DNA of 8,078 nt. It comes from Actinomycetota bacterium (lineage in GTDB: Bacteria > Zhuqueibacterota > Zhuqueibacteria > Residuimicrobiales > Krinioviventaceae). This document shows, piece after piece, positions 6,448 to 8,078 of the stretch. The stretch's first letter is position 1, and each line of letters starts with the position of its first letter. Both the position numbers and the translations under genes were made by a program. Under the pieces are notes generated by a model that saw only the letters and a list, made by a program, of their open reading frames with translations, made no database searches and was not told the origin of the DNA. Where the stretch lies: the NCBI GenBank assembly GCA_011682565.1, contig JAACEJ010000128.1:1-8078 (forward strand). Direction: 5' to 3'.

Positions 6448-7255
6448 TGCTCCCGCTCCTGGAAAAGAGGAAAATAACATTCAATTCGTCGAGGTTGCCA
6501 CGGTCAGCCCCAATCCATTCCAGCCCCGAGCAAATTTCAACCCGGAATCACTAGCTGAACTTAAGAATTCCATAAAAGAAAAAGGTGTCATTCAGCCTAT
6601 CACTGTGCGCAAGCATGAAGATGGATACCAATTGATTGCCGGTGAAAGGCGGCTTCGTGCCGTACGCGATCTTGAAATAGCAACAATTCCGGTATACATC
6701 CTCGACGTTCGCACAGACGAAGAGATGATGGAACTTTCCATCATTGAAAATATTCATCGTGAAGACTTGAACCCCATTGATATTGCAAACGGTTATAAGC
6801 GTCTCATCGATGAATGCAAGCTCACGCAGGAAGTTGTGTCGCAAAAGGTTGGGAAAGATCGTTCGACCATTGCCAATTTTTTGCGGCTGCTGAAACTGCC
6901 CCGGCAGATACAGGGTAGCGTGCAAAATGGTGAATTAACCATGGGGCATGCGCGTGCGCTTCTTTCTTTATCGAAAAAAGAAACACAAATCGCTCTTTGG
7001 AAAAAAATTGTCAAAAATGATTTGTCCGTTCGAAAAGTGGAGCAACTGGTTCGATCGGAAAGCAAAAAGAAACCCAATAAAGCAAAGTTGCCGGACAAAA
7101 GCACGCTTTTCCTGGAGGATGCGGAACAAAAACTGAGAACGCAGCTAACCACCAAAGTTTCCATCAAACCCAAGGCAAAAGGCGGCGCCATTGTCATAGA
7201 CTATTATTCTGATGATGATCTCGATCGGCTCATTTCAGTGATATGCAGCGACTAG
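6398..7255 (+). CDS. parB: Chromosome partitioning protein ParB (Spo0J)
   Basis: ParB is a CTP-dependent DNA clamp that loads at parS sites, spreads over nearby DNA and stimulates ParA. The 285 residues begin with KALGRGLKALIP (5-16), the conserved N-terminal motif that contacts ParA, which confirms the start. The N-terminal CTPase domain has NPFQPR (39-44), the GERRLRA box (82-88) and ENIHREDLNP (117-126), all nucleotide-binding motifs. A helix-turn-helix follows (about 142-165, LTQEVVSQKVGKDRSTIANFLRLL), then a Lys-rich linker (about 220-235) and a short C-terminal dimerisation domain ending IVIDYYSDDDLDRLISVI. The gene starts 50 bases before the parA stop, in another frame. A GAGGA sequence inside parA lies about 11 bases upstream of the ATG. 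The frame is complete and no key motif is missing. Confidence 0.97.
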   Translation: MANRKALGRGLKALIPDAPAPGKEENNIQFVEVATVSPNPFQPRANFNPESLAELKNSIKEKGVIQPITVRKHEDGYQLIAGERRLRAVRDLEIATIPVYILDVRTDEEMMELSIIENIHREDLNPIDIANGYKRLIDECKLTQEVVSQKVGKDRSTIANFLRLLKLPRQIQGSVQNGELTMGHARALLSLSKKETQIALWKKIVKNDLSVRKVEQLVRSESKKKPNKAKLPDKSTLFLEDAEQKLRTQLTTKVSIKPKAKGGAIVIDYYSDDDLDRLISVICSD

Positions 7256-7282
7256 TCTTACTCACCAAATTTGAGCAAAACA

Positions 7283-8078
7283 ATGCATACAAATAGAAAA
7301 CATAAAAAATCAATACAAATTCTAATCATTCCGGATGATAAGGATGAGCCAAAGACCTTTTCCATCCCGGTCAAACGGCTAAAGTTTTACAAAATTCTGG
7401 CCGCTGTTCTGGTTCTCCACATTTTGGTTGGAATTTTCGCTTATTATGAATATTTCAAGACATACGCAAAAAATAAAGAATTATTGACGATAAACAGTCA
7501 GTTGGAAGAAAGCAACAAAAAGATTTACCAACTCGCTTCAAAAGTCAAAGGACTGGAATCGTCACAAACAAGAATACGAAGTGCTCTTGGTTTGGGCAAT
7601 TTGAATATGCAATACCAAACGCCGGCAACAGAAAATTCCTCACGTAGTGTAATGCCGAGCGTGGTTCCGGCGCTTCAACCAAGGCAGGATAATAAAAACC
7701 GTCCCGAAGAAACAATCAGAGACCGGATCGGTTTTTTAAAACGGTCAAAAAGTATTATTCACAATCTGGAAAGAAGCATGCCAACCTACCTCCCGGTTGA
7801 AGGCGTTCTCACACAGGATTACGAGGGTACGAGTCTTAGCCCAAAGGGTAAGCATCATGGGATTGATATTGCCGGGAAAAAAGGATTGCTTGTGAAAGCC
7901 GCAGCAGACGGCATCGTTATTTTTGCAGGATGGACGATTGATCTGGGAAATCTTGTGATCCTTTATCATGGTAATGGATTTTTTACATACTATGGTCACA
8001 ACCAGGAAATATTGTTATCCCGAAATGCGGCGGTAAAAAAAGGAGAGCCCATTGCTTTACTGGGTAATTCCGGTCACA
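7283..8078 (+). CDS. Membrane-anchored M23 (LytM-type) peptidoglycan endopeptidase, C-terminus cut by window edge
   Basis: M23 enzymes are zinc endopeptidases that cut peptide cross-links of peptidoglycan. The visible 265 residues show a short cytoplasmic head with IQILIIPDDKDEPKTFSIP (11-29), one transmembrane helix (about 35-57), a predicted coiled coil (about 62-100) and a low-complexity linker (about 112-145). The M23 domain starts at about 168. Its first zinc motif is HHGID (191-195, H191 and D195). The catalytic-side histidine is seen in YYGHN (236-240, H239), where YxHL is more usual. The second zinc motif (HxH) should lie just past the edge, so activity cannot be confirmed. The ATG at 7283 is 27 bases after the parB stop, with only a weak GAG site 7 bases upstream. 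A single parA-parB-M23 transcript is likely. It was not found in the supplied complete reading frames because it has no stop inside the window. Confidence 0.9.
   Translation, partial: MHTNRKHKKSIQILIIPDDKDEPKTFSIPVKRLKFYKILAAVLVLHILVGIFAYYEYFKTYAKNKELLTINSQLEESNKKIYQLASKVKGLESSQTRIRSALGLGNLNMQYQTPATENSSRSVMPSVVPALQPRQDNKNRPEETIRDRIGFLKRSKSIIHNLERSMPTYLPVEGVLTQDYEGTSLSPKGKHHGIDIAGKKGLLVKAAADGIVIFAGWTIDLGNLVILYHGNGFFTYYGHNQEILLSRNAAVKKGEPIALLGNSGH

Noticed and set aside
6551..7197. Two minus-strand open frames (6551-6925 and 6793-7197) opposite parB
   Set aside because: They are antisense shadows of a clearly conserved ParB. The translations show no domain and no credible start signals.
7745..7999. 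84-residue minus-strand frame opposite the M23 gene
   Set aside because: The plus strand here encodes the M23 domain with its HHGID motif, so this is a shadow.

Overview
The window holds seven protein genes, two of them cut by the window edges, in two divergent blocks separated by a 485-base AT-rich spacer (5159-5643). No rRNA, tRNA, CRISPR array or transposase gene was seen. The gene set suggests a free-living Gram-negative bacterium from the FCB side of the tree (Bacteroidota/Ignavibacteriota/Calditrichota/KSB1-like). The reasons are a secreted S46 dipeptidyl-peptidase, a stand-alone short proline dehydrogenase, and a parA-parB-M23 peptidase arrangement. This placement is an inference from gene content and no single marker proves it.

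Left block, minus strand, read from 5158 down to 1: a monofunctional proline dehydrogenase; 13 bases later a fold-type II PLP threonine/serine dehydratase without a regulatory domain; a 214-base gap filled mostly by a 145-base palindromic repeat element; an S46 dipeptidyl-peptidase with signal peptide; and 3 bases later NAD-dependent DNA ligase LigA, which leaves the window after about 302 residues. The first three enzymes fit a peptide- and amino-acid-consuming lifestyle: extracytoplasmic removal of dipeptides, then deamination of Thr/Ser and oxidation of Pro. LigA is a housekeeping gene that appears to be translated right behind the peptidase.

Right block, plus strand, 5644 to the window end: parA (Soj), parB (Spo0J) overlapping it by 50 bases, and 27 bases later a membrane-anchored M23 (LytM-type) peptidoglycan endopeptidase cut by the window edge. 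The two Par proteins form the chromosome segregation system. The M23 protein has a short cytoplasmic head, one transmembrane helix, a coiled coil and a periplasmic peptidase domain, so the operon may couple segregation with local cell-wall remodelling.

The most interesting non-coding signals are three short perfect inverted repeats centred exactly 18 bases apart just upstream of and overlapping a good parA promoter (5551-5599), and the 145-base element at 3127-3271 with perfect 10-base terminal inverted repeats. Neither the genes nor these signals amount to a clearly new defence or mobile system. The window is mostly conserved core genome with a few regulatory and repeat features worth checking.
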